Source: Acanthopleura granulata | Lineage: Eukaryota; Mollusca; Polyplacophora; Chitonida; Chitonidae | DNA: 64,000 nucleotides | Direction: 5' to 3' | Assembly: GCA_016165875.1 (NCBI GenBank) | Contig: JABBOT010000017.1 | Span: 2,000,186 to 2,064,185, forward strand | Shown: piece by piece, positions 12,770-24,066 of the stretch | Layout of the letters: each line of letters opens with the position of its first letter | Numbering within the stretch: position 1 is the stretch's first letter | Position numbers and translations under genes: made by a program | The notes under the pieces: model-generated | The model's database searches: none | Told to the model about the DNA's origin: nothing | The model's input: only the letters and a program-made list of their open reading frames with translations

Positions 12770-14405
12770 CCTGTTTGCCTCAGATAAGGTTTTACCGACT
12801 AAGGAGAAATCAAATGAGGTATTCGTCAGGATCATGAATGGGAGCTTTATTTTTTTGCCCGATGTCCCGGCGAATACGTTCCAAGTCCTGTTGTGATACA
12901 TCAACACTGTATTGCCGGTTTGCCTTAAAACCACATGTGGTTATCGCAACGATAAGAAGACTACACAGCTTTAGATTTATGCTAGAGACGTCCCTCGACT
13001 CAGCTGTTTTTTTTTTTTTTATTTAGATGCTTGGTTTCTTTGTCGTGAGTTTTCGCCTTCCGCACACAGCGCAGATGGCTGAAACGAGCATCTATATAGA
13101 AGTGGTTCTTACCGTTAAGATATGACCTACTAAGATGGATTGGACAGGACACATAAAAACAAGAGAAGCAAGACTGGTGGTATTGGAATGGGAGGAGGTG
13201 TTTAGATGACTGTTTGCTGACACGCAGTCTGGAATTCAGTTCAGGTTTCCTTGTTTTTATTAAAAAAGCTTCTATTAACAAAAGCTTGTAGCGTAGCGCG
13301 TAACTCTACCTATGACTTCAGCCAAATTGTTCAGCCAAATATTGTCCTAAGCAGCATCACTGTTCGGAGTTACCTTACTGTTGCCCTATACTTACTTAAA
13401 CTACTGTACCTTTAGTAAGGGATTTTACAAAAAACCAAAAAGAAAAAAAAACAAAGAAACAAAAACAAAAGAAAACAAAAAATAAACAAACAAAAAAACA
13501 ATCAAAAGTTAGTGAATAAAAAACGGAAGAAAGAGTTTAGGACCTAATGGTGGCCAGCTGTATAGGTTCGCTGGGTAAATGTACATAGTTACATGTCGAC
13601 AACATGTAACAACAACAATATAGTTCTCAGAGCAGAGCGCTATTACATACCCTCTAAAGATGTCTAAAGCAAGGCAATAAAATATCATTACCTTCAGACA
13701 TCAACATAAAATAACCATTACACTTTACATCCAAAATCTCCAGCACAAGATCATATAATACAAATGCATAACGCATGTTGCATTGTACCACTCCACAGTT
13801 CACGTAAGGTGGACTAACATAACTAAACTAATACTGACATTCTGCCTTATGATGATGTAAAAGAGTCCGGTCACTCAACTCCAACCCACCTACCAACTAC
13901 CAAAAAAAAGCCTGTCTCCGACAAAACAATGCGCAGGGGCCAGGCCTTGGGGTTGCTCCGTTCAGCACTGGAGCTTACCTACAACCAAGCCATCGATTAG
14001 CCAAACGCCTTGAAGTCTTCATACAGTTTACAAAGAAGACTTATGAACCCGATTAAGCTGTCCCATGTTAACAATGCTTCCTGTGCTAATTCTAAATTTG
14101 GGGTACACCAGTCCGACTGCATCTATCTCAATATCATATACGTGAAATGTACATGTCCCAGAATTATATTAATTTTGTAGACAACACACTTGAACCTGGA
14201 GAAAGTTAACGTTCGTGTCATTGCATGCGATATGTTCGGTTGCCGCTGTCAGTACAAAATGCCTAACATTTAACAGATCTGGACGTCAGCTATGGGATTT
14301 AAGTTCCGCATTATACTCATAACATCCGACCACAGCATTTGATTCAAGGGAATAATGGCTGTAATACTTGCAAGTTTGATCCACAAATCTTTCTGCCGCT
14401 TGCTG
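12770..14405. other. No recognisable gene; A-rich tract at 13430-13525
   Basis: Contains a T run at 13007-13020 and an A-rich simple-sequence tract at 13430-13525. No feature explains the rest. Confidence 0.55.
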
Positions 14406-14409
14406 TAGT

Positions 14410-15700
14410 AAGTTTAAACATGAGCAGCATTACTGTGTGGATCCACCTAGTTCTGACGTAGATGTTAATAGGAGAGACAATCTCAGATATGTTATCGCTG
14501 GCTATAATAATTTAGACAATGGCTTAGGCGCTACACTTCGCGGTATGAAATATATAACCAATCTGGATATTTCTAGTATGATCTGCGAGACTATCCCTTC
14601 GGAATACTTCCGGTCGTTTCCAAAACTGACAAAACTCTCTCTATCCAAATCGCGTAGAATGGATTTGGCACTGGTGTCGCGTACACAAGCTTTGGCTTTA
14701 TTCGCTGCTTTAGAAGGCATCGATCTATCCGTCAAAAAACGGACCCAAATTCATCACGTTCTCTTCCACAAAAACAACCTACAACCTGTAAACCTCACCA
14801 ACAACAAACTCCAGAACCTGCTCTCGGGGCTGTTCCACATGCCCCGACTTCAGCACTTGGACCTGTTCTACAACGTCTTCAGATGAAATGAGGCTTCTAG
14901 ATAGCTGGATTCTGGCCCCAGCCAACGACGGTTCGTCCTGGCTTATGACAGGGAACAATTCCTTCCAGTGTGCTTGTCACATGATTCTTTTCACTCGCTA
15001 GATTTCTTCAAAGAAGACCATACTTGGACAGTCTTGAGAGCTACTCTTGCTTTCTGCCCAACGGCTGTCGGAGTTGTGTGCTCAGTTTCGCCAAGAACTT
15101 GGCCGATTTTCAGGTGAAATATATGAGTCACACTTATCTCATCATATCAGTGGTCGGTGGCTTAACTTTACTCATCCTGATCCTACTGCTAGCCGCAATC
15201 TATCGCTACAGATAAAACCTCAGGTACTGGCTCTGTTCTAAACTCAAGGCCCAGGAAATCATGTTTGACAACCGAGAGTACGTCCACAACGCCTACACGT
15301 CTGAAGACGATGATTGTGTTTTGAGGGAGCTGAGGACCCAGCTAGTGTTGCTAGACGAGCCTTTCGAGCTTTGCCTTCACGAGACTGATTTTGTCCCGGG
15401 AAAGCCTATAGACCAAAATATCGTGAAAAAAATCAAGGTGAGCAAGAAGATACCTCTATTTATCTCTGGTGCGCTTCTCGAATCAACGTTTGGTCCTCTG
15501 GAAATCGAATACGCCGGCATGAAAAGTCTGGAAGAAGGCAGGGATGGCCTTATAGTTTGCATACTGTTGGAGGACATCCTTGTCCAGCGTATGCGGAAAG
15601 CACCGAGGAACCTCTGACACTGGATAACCTTCGCCAATTGGACCACTGTGTCCGAGAAACAAGACTCTTTCTGGGCCAAAATTAGGCATGCTCTCCGTTA
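14410..15700 (+). pseudogene. Toll-like receptor pseudogene (LRR, TM, TIR)
   Basis: Remnant of a type I membrane immune receptor. In 14410-14886 several leucine-rich repeats are visible, including 'LQNLLSGLFHMPRLQHLDL'. A shifted frame at 14890-15000 gives the C-terminal Cys cap ('FQCACHM'). A frame from 15024 holds a transmembrane helix ('LIISVVGGLTLLILILLLAA', about 15129-15195), a TAA stop at 15213, then a TIR domain in the same frame to 15617: 'LCLHETDFVPGKPIDQNIV' is the BB-loop region with the usual Arg-Asp changed to Thr-Asp, and 'EIEYA' follows. After another stop and frame change, 'FWAKIRHAL' is the usual TIR C-terminus. Complete receptors have a much longer LRR ectodomain, so this is also 5'-truncated. 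No introns are seen, as is common for mollusc TLRs. At least three disablements make function unlikely. Confidence 0.85.
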
Positions 15701-15704
15701 ACTA

Positions 15705-16250
15705 CAGCCATAAGTGAGTTTCGAGTCGGAACTCTTTTTATCACTGGAAGTACCACGTTACCTGTTAGAAATGTTCTGCAACTAATTTTTTCTTTCATTC
15801 ACCCTTCTGAAGAAAGTTTTACAAAAAGCTATATCGAGCAGAGGAAGGGTGGGGAAAATCTTGGAGATGGGAGAATGTTGAAAAGATGTTCGTTAAGTTA
15901 GGAGGAGGTGGTCTAATTTGTACTTCCGGAACAACGCGAAACGCCTGATTAGTAAATTAATATGAACGAAAGGTGCCTAACATTTTTGACAAGACTTATG
16001 GTACAGCAAGACATTTTGCTCCTTTTGAAGACCAAAGAGTTCAGTGTCAAAACTCCCCCATTCTATATCCACTGGAAGCTGGACGTGGCTCTATTTTGGC
16101 GTAAAGCCTTAGCCTCAAAAAGCTTGATATCAAGTGTATAAGTTGGGTTTTTAAAACCAACCCGAATTCAATACCCGGTGCCGTTACGGGCCAGTTTGAA
16201 GTAGATGTGTCTATATCTTTAGTTTGATCACAACTATTTCTGACCTGTTA
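15705..16250. other. No recognisable gene
   Basis: Intergenic sequence between the receptor pseudogene and the Penelope-like fragment; nothing recognised. Confidence 0.5.
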
Positions 16251-16254
16251 CATG

Positions 16255-16960
16255 TATCAAAAAACCCTTTAATCAACGGATTTTAGTGAGAAGGAACTGC
16301 CTTTTCTTGACATCTTACTAAAAAGAAGAGATCGTAGAGTAATTACTGACACATGCTACAAACCAACAGACACCAACCAGCTTTTACCATTCAAGGCATG
16401 TCACCCAAGGCACAATGAAGCCCCAAGTACCGTATGATTTAGCCAGGCGGATATGTTCCATTGTTGTAGACAATTCTCTACGGGGCATAAGGTTAAAGGA
16501 GCTCAGGGCGTTTCTACTAAATAGGAATTATCCGGTAAAAATTATTGGTGAAGGAATTGAAAAATGTTTTCTCTATTGATCTACACATTTTACGAACACC
16601 CGTAATCCCTTCTTCCCTGACTCCCATCCTACATTTAGCCCCAAAAGTGACAACGTATATCCCACTATTCAAACCAATTAAATTCTCTTACAGTCCAATG
16701 AAGGGCTTCGCACTCCATTTGAGGGAACAAAATTTATAATGTCAAACAGACAAGGTAAGAACTTAAAACAACTATTGACCAAGGCCATATTCTGTTCGAA
16801 CTCTACGGAGACTTTTTCTGTCAACACATGGCATGATAAACGATGTAAATGTTGCAATCATGTAATGGTTGAGTCAAAATTTCAGTTTAGATATGCTTTC
16901 AAGCCCTTTACTATATATGCATCTATGAATTGTAACTCATTACGTTTGGAAGAAAAAGGG
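16255..16960 (+). mobile_element. Penelope-like element fragment (RT C-terminal region)
   Basis: Reads in broken frames as the region after the reverse transcriptase palm in Penelope-like elements: 'ELPFLDILLKR', 'CYKPTDTNQLLPF', 'CHPRHNEAPST', then 'NLKQLLTKAIF', 'DKRCKCCNHVMVES' and 'ASMNCNS'. The Cys-rich motif normally leads into a GIY-YIG endonuclease, but similarity stops right after 'MNCNS', where SINE sequence starts. Stops and frameshifts at about 16436-16740 show decay. Family assignment rests on recall of this motif order. Confidence 0.7.
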
Positions 16961-17215
16961 CAGCTCCCGGGAGAAATCCAAATCCACAAGGGGCTTGCTG
17001 ATAGACCTCACCACATGCGGTTGGAGAAGAATGTGTTGGTGAGTGCTTGGGATTTAAGTTCGTACTTGTTCCGTAACAATGTTTCAGTAATATGACACAG
17101 GCTGTCGGTGGGAGAAGGAACCAACCGTTGAGATGGACTTGAACTAACAGCGACCCCATTGAAAAGAGCTTCCTCGGTCATTGTGTAGCGTCAACCCGTT
17201 AAACCCTAGACCAGG
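16955..17215 (-). mobile_element. SINE-1 interrupted by SINE-2 tail
   Basis: Antisense SINE-1: 'gggcagctcccgggagaaatcc' with 'tccacaaggggcttgctgatag' at the left, and 'gatggacttgaactaacagcgac' with the box B-like site near 17135, then a diverged head up to about 17215. The middle is interrupted by the block annotated at 17030-17108. Confidence 0.65.
17030..17108 (-). mobile_element. SINE-2-type tail nested in SINE-1
   Basis: 'gtgagtgcttgggatttaag' through 'acaatgtttcagtaatatgac' matches the 3' tail block at 34715-34770 ('gcttggggttttgcgtcgca', 'acaatttttagtcatatgac'). It lies inside the SINE-1 copy at 16955-17215. Confidence 0.5.
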
Positions 17216-17219
17216 AGGC

Positions 17220-17920
17220 CTCACTATCACAGGATAAAACAGTGAACATACACATAGTGCCACCTGTTAATCGTACGTCATGCAGCAGATTCACTCAGCC
17301 AAGAAACTAAAGTAGCAATGACGGGTTTACAGTCAAATTCGCAAACACTGTTAGGGGAGTCCTTCGGTTATTAATTTATCTACAGTTGAATCTGCGTAGA
17401 AAGCAAAATGTGAAAGAGTGGATCCAAATTAATATACAAGGTACATTCATGAATCTGAAGTGTATTCAGTTACGACAAACATTGGATATTTGTATTCAAA
17501 AATGAATCCTAGGTTTCCTAAACTGACCTGTGCATAGCTTAATTACAGTACTATTAAAATGTAAATTACAAAATTCTTCTGCTTAAAACATTTCCCTCAA
17601 GGTGAACTGATTACCACTTGATAAAAGGTCATCATGCTAGTTATGCCTTTGATAATAAAGGAAACGTAATTGTTAAAACATGATTTGGTACGATATCTAT
17701 ATATACCTGTATTTGCACGTGGCGAGATCTTTCTAGGCCAAGTGCCGGGTTATGATAGTATGTAATGTACAATGTTTGCCGGAACACTCCCCAGCAGAAC
17801 AGTTTTTTCTCGGAGTATTCAGACATCTTAACTTTTGCTGGTTGAAGTTAATTGTCATTTAACAATAAAAATACTCTTCCCAAGACCATCACACACACAA
17901 AACAACATAGAGAGAACAAA
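17220..17920. other. No recognisable gene
   Basis: AT-rich sequence without recognisable features. Confidence 0.5.
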
Positions 17921-17927
17921 ATACATC

Positions 17928-18110
17928 CATTTATTTATTTATTTGTTTGGAATGAGTGATGTTTTACGGCGTAGTTAAGAATGTTTAACCTTTCCGACGG
18001 AGACCTGTATTTGAATGGAAGCAAACCGGTTAGAGCAAGCGGGGAAAACCGACGAAATTCACCTGTTGTTGGCAGACGTTCTTACATTGGAGAGGAAGGT
18101 GTGATTTGTC
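17928..18110 (-). mobile_element. SINE-1, diverged
   Basis: Starts at the left with a TTTA-repeat tail (17928-17948), then 'gtgatgttttacggcgtagttaag' split across the SINE-1 3' end, 'gcaaaccggttagagcaagc' and 'acattggagaggaagg'. The tRNA-like half is not recognisable. Confidence 0.6.
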
Positions 18111-18216
18111 GAATACTAGAAATTGTAGGTAATACCCTTTTTCCCATATTCCTCCGGCTAGTCGTATTCCACAGGCCCATACAACATATCGCGCAGTGTG
18201 ACCTATACCTTATCTA

Positions 18217-18441
18217 GAAGTACCTACACTGTACCTTGCCTAGACCTACACTGTGTTTGCGTAGACCTACACTGTACCTAGTCCGAGCCTACCTAGTCCT
18301 GGCCTACCTTGTCTAGACCAACCTAGTCTACACCTACCTTATTTACACCTATCTTATCTACACCTACCTTATCTACCCCTACCTTATCTAGATCTACCTC
18401 GTCTAAACTACCCTGTCTAGATCTATCTCATCTGGACCTAC
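18217..18441. repeat. Minisatellite, CTACCTTATCTACAC-type units
   Basis: About 225 bp of short imperfect tandem units of 12-18 bp, all variants of 'CTACACCTACCTTATCTA'. The most regular part is 18320-18395. Confidence 0.85.
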
Positions 18442-18444
18442 CCG

Positions 18445-19028
18445 GAATATGCACTTGGGAGCTTTAGACAGCGTTCTGGCCATGAATTCAACACGGACTC
18501 CAAGGTCTCCCTCTGACTACTTGCTGTAGTAGGCGAGCCCCAGGCTCCATTAGGGCTGGTCCCATGTTCTTCAGACCAAGAACAGAGAGTTGGCTGCCCG
18601 CTTTGACGACGGCAACTGGACCTGGTGAATGCTGAGTAGGGTCAGGTCCAGGGGGAACTTGGCCGTGATCTCGATCTGCCGAAATGGAAGCTAATGCACC
18701 AGTCAGTGGTTCCGGAAAACAGCACAAGAGTGCTTCGTCATCTTGGAACAGTGGATTTATTATTATAATTGTCAAGTTTATTTCAGACTGAATATCCCTA
18801 AAACCAAGGTTGAAAACTTACAATGTAGCCCCAGTGGAGCTAGAGCGACAGTTACGGAATCCATACAACACATGGCGATATGTAACTGTGGGAGTCAGAT
18901 TTAAGCAGAATTCCTGCTCTTTTCATGTTTTCAATGAAATGCCGCATAGCGTTAGCAGATGTTCATTTCCATTTATTCATCGATTTGAGTAACTTGCCTT
19001 TTTCAGGAGTCACGGAGTCTTCCCTGCA
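18445..19028. other. GC-richer patch, no recognised gene
   Basis: A GC-rich stretch at about 18480-18720 stands out from its surroundings. On the minus strand it reads 'ITAKFPLDLTLLSIHQVQLP' after a possible acceptor, but two or three stops follow. It may be a decayed exon or repeat; no family was recognised. Confidence 0.3.
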
Positions 19029-19165
19029 TAATGGTATACTTTGCACCCATATAAGGGCATCGTTTTCCTCAATGACATCATCAGTTTCACCTGTATAATA
19101 GCATTGTATTCACCTATATGATGGTACAGTTTTCACTTATGTAATGGCATCGTATTCAATCTTGA
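19029..19165. repeat. Short imperfect tandem repeats, about 31 bp
   Basis: Four diverged units on the theme 'cacctatatgatggta..gt' and 'tcacttatgtaatggcatcg' run in series. Confidence 0.5.
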
Positions 19166-19169
19166 ATTG

Positions 19170-20390
19170 AAGGGGATTGAATCTTCACCTCATTTGCTTG
19201 GTGGTTAATATTCGAGCATCTTGAAAAGATCATATAGGCAAAACTGCAGCCCGAACAAAATCACGAGCAAGTTGAGAAGGTGTTTATATTCCTTTAGTCA
19301 CTTTATCTGCACACAAATACATGTATGTAACAGAGTCAATAAGCACAATGACTACTTTTAAAATGAAAAATTTACCATTTTTTAAAAATCAGTTTCATTG
19401 TCTTCTTGAAAACAAAAATGGCAAGTGTGAAACAGGTTCATCTAATTTACTTTCAAAACTGGTATATTTTTACTTCAAAAGTAGTCAGCATGTCTACGTT
19501 CAAACTGGTCAGTTTTGTTTGTCAAAACTTGATCTTATCTGGCAAATGGTTAATTCTTATTCCAAAATGCTTATACCTCGCCTGTATGGGATTCCACCAG
19601 GAGGAAACAATCCAGGAAGAAGATGAGACTGGGGAAGCTCGGGTAAAATTCCAGAACCATCAGCCCCGATCTTTCCATCAAGATAATCGTTGTTCGATTG
19701 TAAGAGTTCTCCACAAGGTGGAAAAGTACAATCGGATGAGATTTATGATCAGGGATTGTAATAATGTAAATAGTTGTAGAAACCAATTACCGAAAACAGA
19801 ATGTCAGTTTTGCAATAAAATGTGCTCTTAAAATAAACTTGACCAGTATTGCTATAGTTGTCTTCTTTTGAAAATAATTAACCATTTGTGAAAAAAATGC
19901 GTTCTTTATTTCAAGTGTGGAAAATTTCTAATTCAAAACTTGACAACAGGATTATTTCTAAATTTGCCAAATCCGTAAGACTTTCTTTTCAAAACTGGTC
20001 ATTTTATTTGGCTTCAAATTTGGTTCCTTTTTCAAAACTGACACTTATTTCAACACTGGCTTCTGTGAGGGTTACATGCAAAAAATCCCGATGGCTTTCA
20101 TTTAGTTATAGAATGTAGCTTGATGGTGTATTACATGCCGTGAGTTTGCCTAAAATGCAGATGTGCTGCAAGCAACCACTCAGATTTGGGAAAATTGTAA
20201 GAAATTTGGAAACTCGCTTAACAAGTGACACATAGGCAGTAGAAGTCGTATTTCTAAAGCGAAATGAACATTAGATGCTAATTAAGTACAAGGGTTTAGT
20301 TACAAGTCTATATCCTACCCTGCAGATTCAGCGGATTCAGTCTACGTTACGTACTTTTAGCATACCCATCCACTGCGATATATTTATTCA
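19170..20390. other. No recognisable gene; recurrent TTTCAAAACTGG motif
   Basis: The motif 'ttcaaaactgg' and close variants recur at about 19457, 19500, 19517, 19990 and 20030, suggesting an old degenerate tandem array. Long frames at 19321-19831 are probably by-products of this low-complexity sequence. Confidence 0.4.
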
Positions 20391-20394
20391 TTCA

Positions 20395-20605
20395 ATAGGT
20401 GTTTTACATCGTATTCAAGAATATTTAACTCATACGATGGCGTCCAGCATTATAGAGCCCGGGGAAAACCACAACCTTCCGTAGGTTGGTGGCGGACCGG
20501 AGATGAAGCCGGCCTCAACTGGGTTTGAACTCACAGCGATCGCACTGCTGAAAGGCATCCGGATCATCACGCTACTCTAGTGCGCTATTTGCCTCGGCAA
20601 AGGAG
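20395..20605 (-). mobile_element. SINE-1
   Basis: Antisense copy: 'gtgttttacatcgtattcaag' at the left, 'atacgatggcgtccagcatta', 'gagcccggggaaaacc', box B-like 'gggtttgaactcacagcg' near 20533 and a diverged head. Confidence 0.85.
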
Positions 20606-20609
20606 ATCG

Positions 20610-21745
20610 CTCTGTGACATGTAGAATATCCGAGTTTAAAGCATAACGCCGACAGATTCTAAGGCGACGACGTTATATCCCCAATATATATATACCCAAC
20701 ATTTTGTGCAGGTGAATGTGATTGGTCAAGCGCTGACGACCTCATCGTGACAGGAGCTACCATTGGACAAATGGGGCCGTCGTCAAATGGGCGGGTACGG
20801 AGAACGAGACAGGTTTGATTCATTTCGTTTCACTGATCCGATCTGCGTCGCCACTGAAGGCAACGCATGGGTAATAGAGAGAAGAAACGTAGCCTTTATC
20901 GGGAATATACCGCGGGGGGGGGGGGTCACAAAACCCCTCGTGGCCACGCAGACTTTAATGTTCTATGATACCGTGCTGCAAAACTCTCCCGAACCAGACA
21001 TGGCGTGGTTTATTATACTTTCATGACTTGGTCTACTAGTGATGTTCGCCCACAACGTGATTAGGAGCTTTCAGTACATCTGATTGACACGTCTGAAATT
21101 TACTACGTGTATAAAATCAAGCTGATGCTGAGAAGATAAAGAAACGGCCAATATGTGGGTGTGTACATGTAGGCTAAGAATAGGCTGCTTCACAAGAACG
21201 CTATGTCCGAAACACCAAGTCTTGATTGTTTTTCTCTCTCCGGACAATCCGGACCTCTACGATCCAATTCTTTCAAACGGAGGTACTACGTCGTGGAGAG
21301 TTCGGAGATCTCCAACCTTTTCCATTTTGTCGAGGAGGGTTAGTTGTGGAGAGTTACGTGACAATCCTGGCAACCATTTGTAGATAATTTAATTGAAGGA
21401 GATTTGTGATCTGTATGCCGAATTATCTCATTATATGAGCTGGAGTTCTAAATTCTCAATGTGGGCACCTGATTTATGTATATTCCCAACACTCGCGAGT
21501 CCTGGTCAAAATTGTAGTTGGTGTCTATTCTTTTACCCCCAATCCACAGAGTTCCGAGATTGCAGCACGCATAGTTCGGAGAGAGAAATAGAATCAACTC
21601 AAAGGCACAGAATAGGGATTCCAGGCGTCACGTAAATTCGCTCTGAAACGTAAGATCTTAAGAGAAAGTCTGTTTTCTGAGTGATGTTATAATGTATTCG
21701 GTTATAACATAATACTGTCACATATTCGACGTACTAACCTGTTAG
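20610..21745. other. No recognisable gene; G run at about 20915
   Basis: Includes a short TA run at 20684 and a G homopolymer near 20915-20926. Several 60-95-codon frames are present but none has splice support or family likeness. Confidence 0.45.
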
Positions 21746-21749
21746 TTTG

Positions 21750-21985
21750 ATACAGTTAAGAATATTTCACTTATACGATGGCGGACAGCATTATGTTGGG
21801 AGGAAACCGAACAGAGCCCCGGGGGAACCCACATCCATCCGTAGATTGCAGGCAGCTCTTCCCATATACGGCCTGAGTTGGAGCCAGCATCTGCTGGACA
21901 TGAACTAACAGCGACAGTATTAGTGAGAGGCACGGGGTCATATCGCCGCACTGTCTCGCTAACGCCCTTGGCCACAGAGTCCCCT
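21750..21985 (-). mobile_element. SINE-1
   Basis: Nearly full-length antisense copy: 'agttaagaatatttcactta' at the left, core 'acgatggcggacagcatta' and 'aggaaaccgaacagagcccc', box B-like 'ggacatgaactaacagcgac' near 21900, and the head 'aacgcccttggccacagag' at the right. Confidence 0.88.
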
Positions 21986-22292
21986 GTAATACAGTGTACT
22001 AACAGAATAATCTGCTGTAATAACACATTCCGGCATCACTCAGACAACAGCTGTTCTGTTAAATTTAACAAATTACTTTTTTGAAGGTTCATTGGTGGAA
22101 AAGTGCTCCATATATTTGATCTGAAATCGAACTACACATCTAAGATTCCAATATAAGCCCTGAAGGTTTAAGCCAGGATGCGTTTTTATAACCTGGACCT
22201 GGATTAACCAATTCACCAGCTCAGCGCATGTGCGAGGTGACCACACGTCGGCTTAGGAAATCACTAGGTAGAAAACATTTTTGTTCCAAACA

Positions 22293-22541
22293 CTGTTTGA
22301 TTGGTGTTTTACGCCGTACTCAAGAATATTTCACTTATACGACCTTTCGGAACATTTTGGTGGGAGGAAACCGGAACAGAGTCCGGGCGAAAACAGCGAA
22401 CATCCGCAGGCTGCTGCCAGACCTTCCCACGTACGGGTGGAGAGGAAGCCAGTATGAGCTGGACTTCAACTCACAGCGACCGCATTGGTGGGAGGTCATT
22501 GTGTTGCGCTAGCGCGTTAACCGACTGAGCCAAGGAGGATC
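22293..22541 (-). mobile_element. SINE-1, full length
   Basis: Antisense copy with all parts: 3' end 'gattggtgttttacgccgta', core 'ggtgggaggaaaccgg', 'cccacgtacgggtggagagg', box B-like 'ctggacttcaactcacagcg', and tRNA-like head 'cgcgttaaccgactgagcca' holding box A on the minus strand. Confidence 0.92.
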
Positions 22542-22768
22542 CCTCATCATTTGTAAGAAATGTTGGAGAAACACACTCAACAGTACAATGGAACACTAGT
22601 TTAAACAAGCATTTTCTAAATAATTCCAGTTAGTTAGCGTTTTAGAAAGGAAACACTAGGTGGTTTGGTCCATAATTCTTGTGTCGCTTCACAAATAAAA
22701 TCATTCGGCTTGTCTTATGGGCGTTGATGGTTTCAGTTCATATGTGGACAATTACATTGTTTTCACAG

Positions 22769-22953
22769 CTTGTGGTATCTCGGTGAGAACAACCAGCCGT
22801 CGACGCTTGTGAGGCTGTTGTGTAATCTTGTGTTCGTTGAAGGCCACTTGTCTTCCACCAATATGGTGTGTATCTCTCTACATCAGAAACTTGTCAACGA
22901 TCGGTGGTTCACAAAACGGACCGCTATTGTCTTTAGAAGTGAACAGTTTCTGG
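22769..22953 (+). CDS. Candidate internal exon, product unknown
   Basis: A 61-codon open frame lies between a good acceptor ('cattgttttcacag') and a good donor (GTATGTA). It contains 'LVRLLCNLVFVEGHLSSTN' and 'LVNDRWFTKRTAIVFRSEQF'. The exon would need two bases from the previous exon and leave one base over. I do not recognise the protein. No partner exon in compatible phase was identified, and an antisense SINE-1 starts about 25 bp downstream. It could be chance. Confidence 0.3.
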
Positions 22954-22977
22954 GTATGTATTATTCGTTTATTTATT

Positions 22978-23120
22978 TATTTTATTGTTGCCTTCCGCGG
23001 TCTTCAATAATATTTCAATTATACGACGTGGACCAACATTATTGAGTGGAAACTGACCAGTGCCCAGAGGAAACCTACGCCCATCAGCAAGCTGCGGATA
23101 GATTACTTCCGGTTAGCTTC
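22978..23120 (-). mobile_element. SINE-1, partial
   Basis: Antisense 3' half: 'tgccttccgcggtcttcaata', 'aattatacgacgtggaccaac', 'gtgcccagaggaaacctacg' and 'agcaagctgcggatag'. Confidence 0.75.
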
Positions 23121-23206
23121 GTGCTGGCCGGCGTCTAGCACATCGTAAAGCAATCATTAAATAAATGAAGTGCGGGCAAAACATGTGGCCTGAAACAGCG
23201 GTGTAC

Positions 23207-23394
23207 CTGGGCGTAGATCTGACATCAGCGGCGTACTCTGGGCACAGGAAGAGGTCGTCAGTTTGAGAGTCTATATACTTTACCCCCGGGGGGCGTACGG
23301 GTGAACAGGCTGTGAAGGGTAGGGCTATCAGCCACACCGCCGCCCTCAGGGCTCCAATACGGAAAGGCAAATACTCCATAGCAGACAAAAAATG
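23207..23394 (-). CDS. Candidate exon with hydrophobic segment, product unknown
   Basis: Open for 62 codons on the minus strand between 'catagcctacag' (acceptor-like) and a donor (CAG then GTACAC). It contains a hydrophobic stretch 'ALRAAVWLIALPFTACS' and then 'YIDSQTDDLFLCPEYAADV'. It could also be a first exon from an ATG at 23379, in which case the hydrophobic stretch would be a signal peptide. Its entry phase agrees with the candidate exon at 25156-25306. No family is recognised. Confidence 0.3.
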
Positions 23395-23399
23395 CTGTA

Positions 23400-23930
23400 G
23401 GCTATGTAAGAATATGTCGTTTATTCGACGCTCACTGTTAGCAGATTAGAAATATTAAATATAACTTTAATAAAAACAAACATTTTAGATTTGATGAAGG
23501 AGAGCCTTTTAATACTTCACAAAGTTGTCGTGTAATCAGCAAGCACTTAAATTATTCTTTTTGACATCATGAATGTTTATAATCTTGTAATCTAACATGC
23601 TATTCCTTGCTAGCAATAAATACACTGATTTATATTTTAAAATATTGGCGATTACATTCTACAGCGTTTCAAATGTTATGGCTCTGTTGGTTCAGGTGAA
23701 AACGAGACAGCGTACACGTAGGCTTTAGTGGGCCGCAGTACTTTGGCTGGCGCCCGAAGACTAAACTTGCACTGCTGAGCCGGCGACTTCCTCCTGGCAA
23801 GGGCTGCGCTGACGAAGAAGATATACATGGTTCACAACGCCTCAAGATTCGGGTCCATATCGGAGCAATTACATCATCGCATTGATATTCCACGTCGTAC
23901 TAAAGGACCATCTTGACATTCCGTATCTTA
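23400..23930. other. No firm gene; weak exon-like frame at about 23733-23880
   Basis: On the plus strand 23733-23880 reads 'GPQYFGWRPKTKLALLSRRL' and onward to a stop, after an acceptor-like 'ggctttag'. It is GC-richer than its surroundings but has no recognised relatives. Confidence 0.25.
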
Positions 23931-23935
23931 TTTTT

Positions 23936-24066
23936 AGACCTTCCTATGTGTGACCGGAGAGGAAGCCAGCTAGCGATTGACCAGAACTCATAATCGACTA
24001 CATGCATTATTGAGAGGTTCCTTGTACGGTTTCGCTAGCACCCTAACTATTCTGTCATGGAGGTGC
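23936..24066 (-). mobile_element. SINE-1 head half
   Basis: Antisense 5' half only: 'gtgaccggagaggaagccag', 'gaccagaactcataatcgac' at the box B position, and a diverged head ending 'tgtcatggaggtgcc'. Confidence 0.6.

Noticed and set aside
19321..19831. Overlapping 101- and 141-codon plus frames
   Set aside because: Low-complexity 'TTCAAAACTGG' sequence; no motif.
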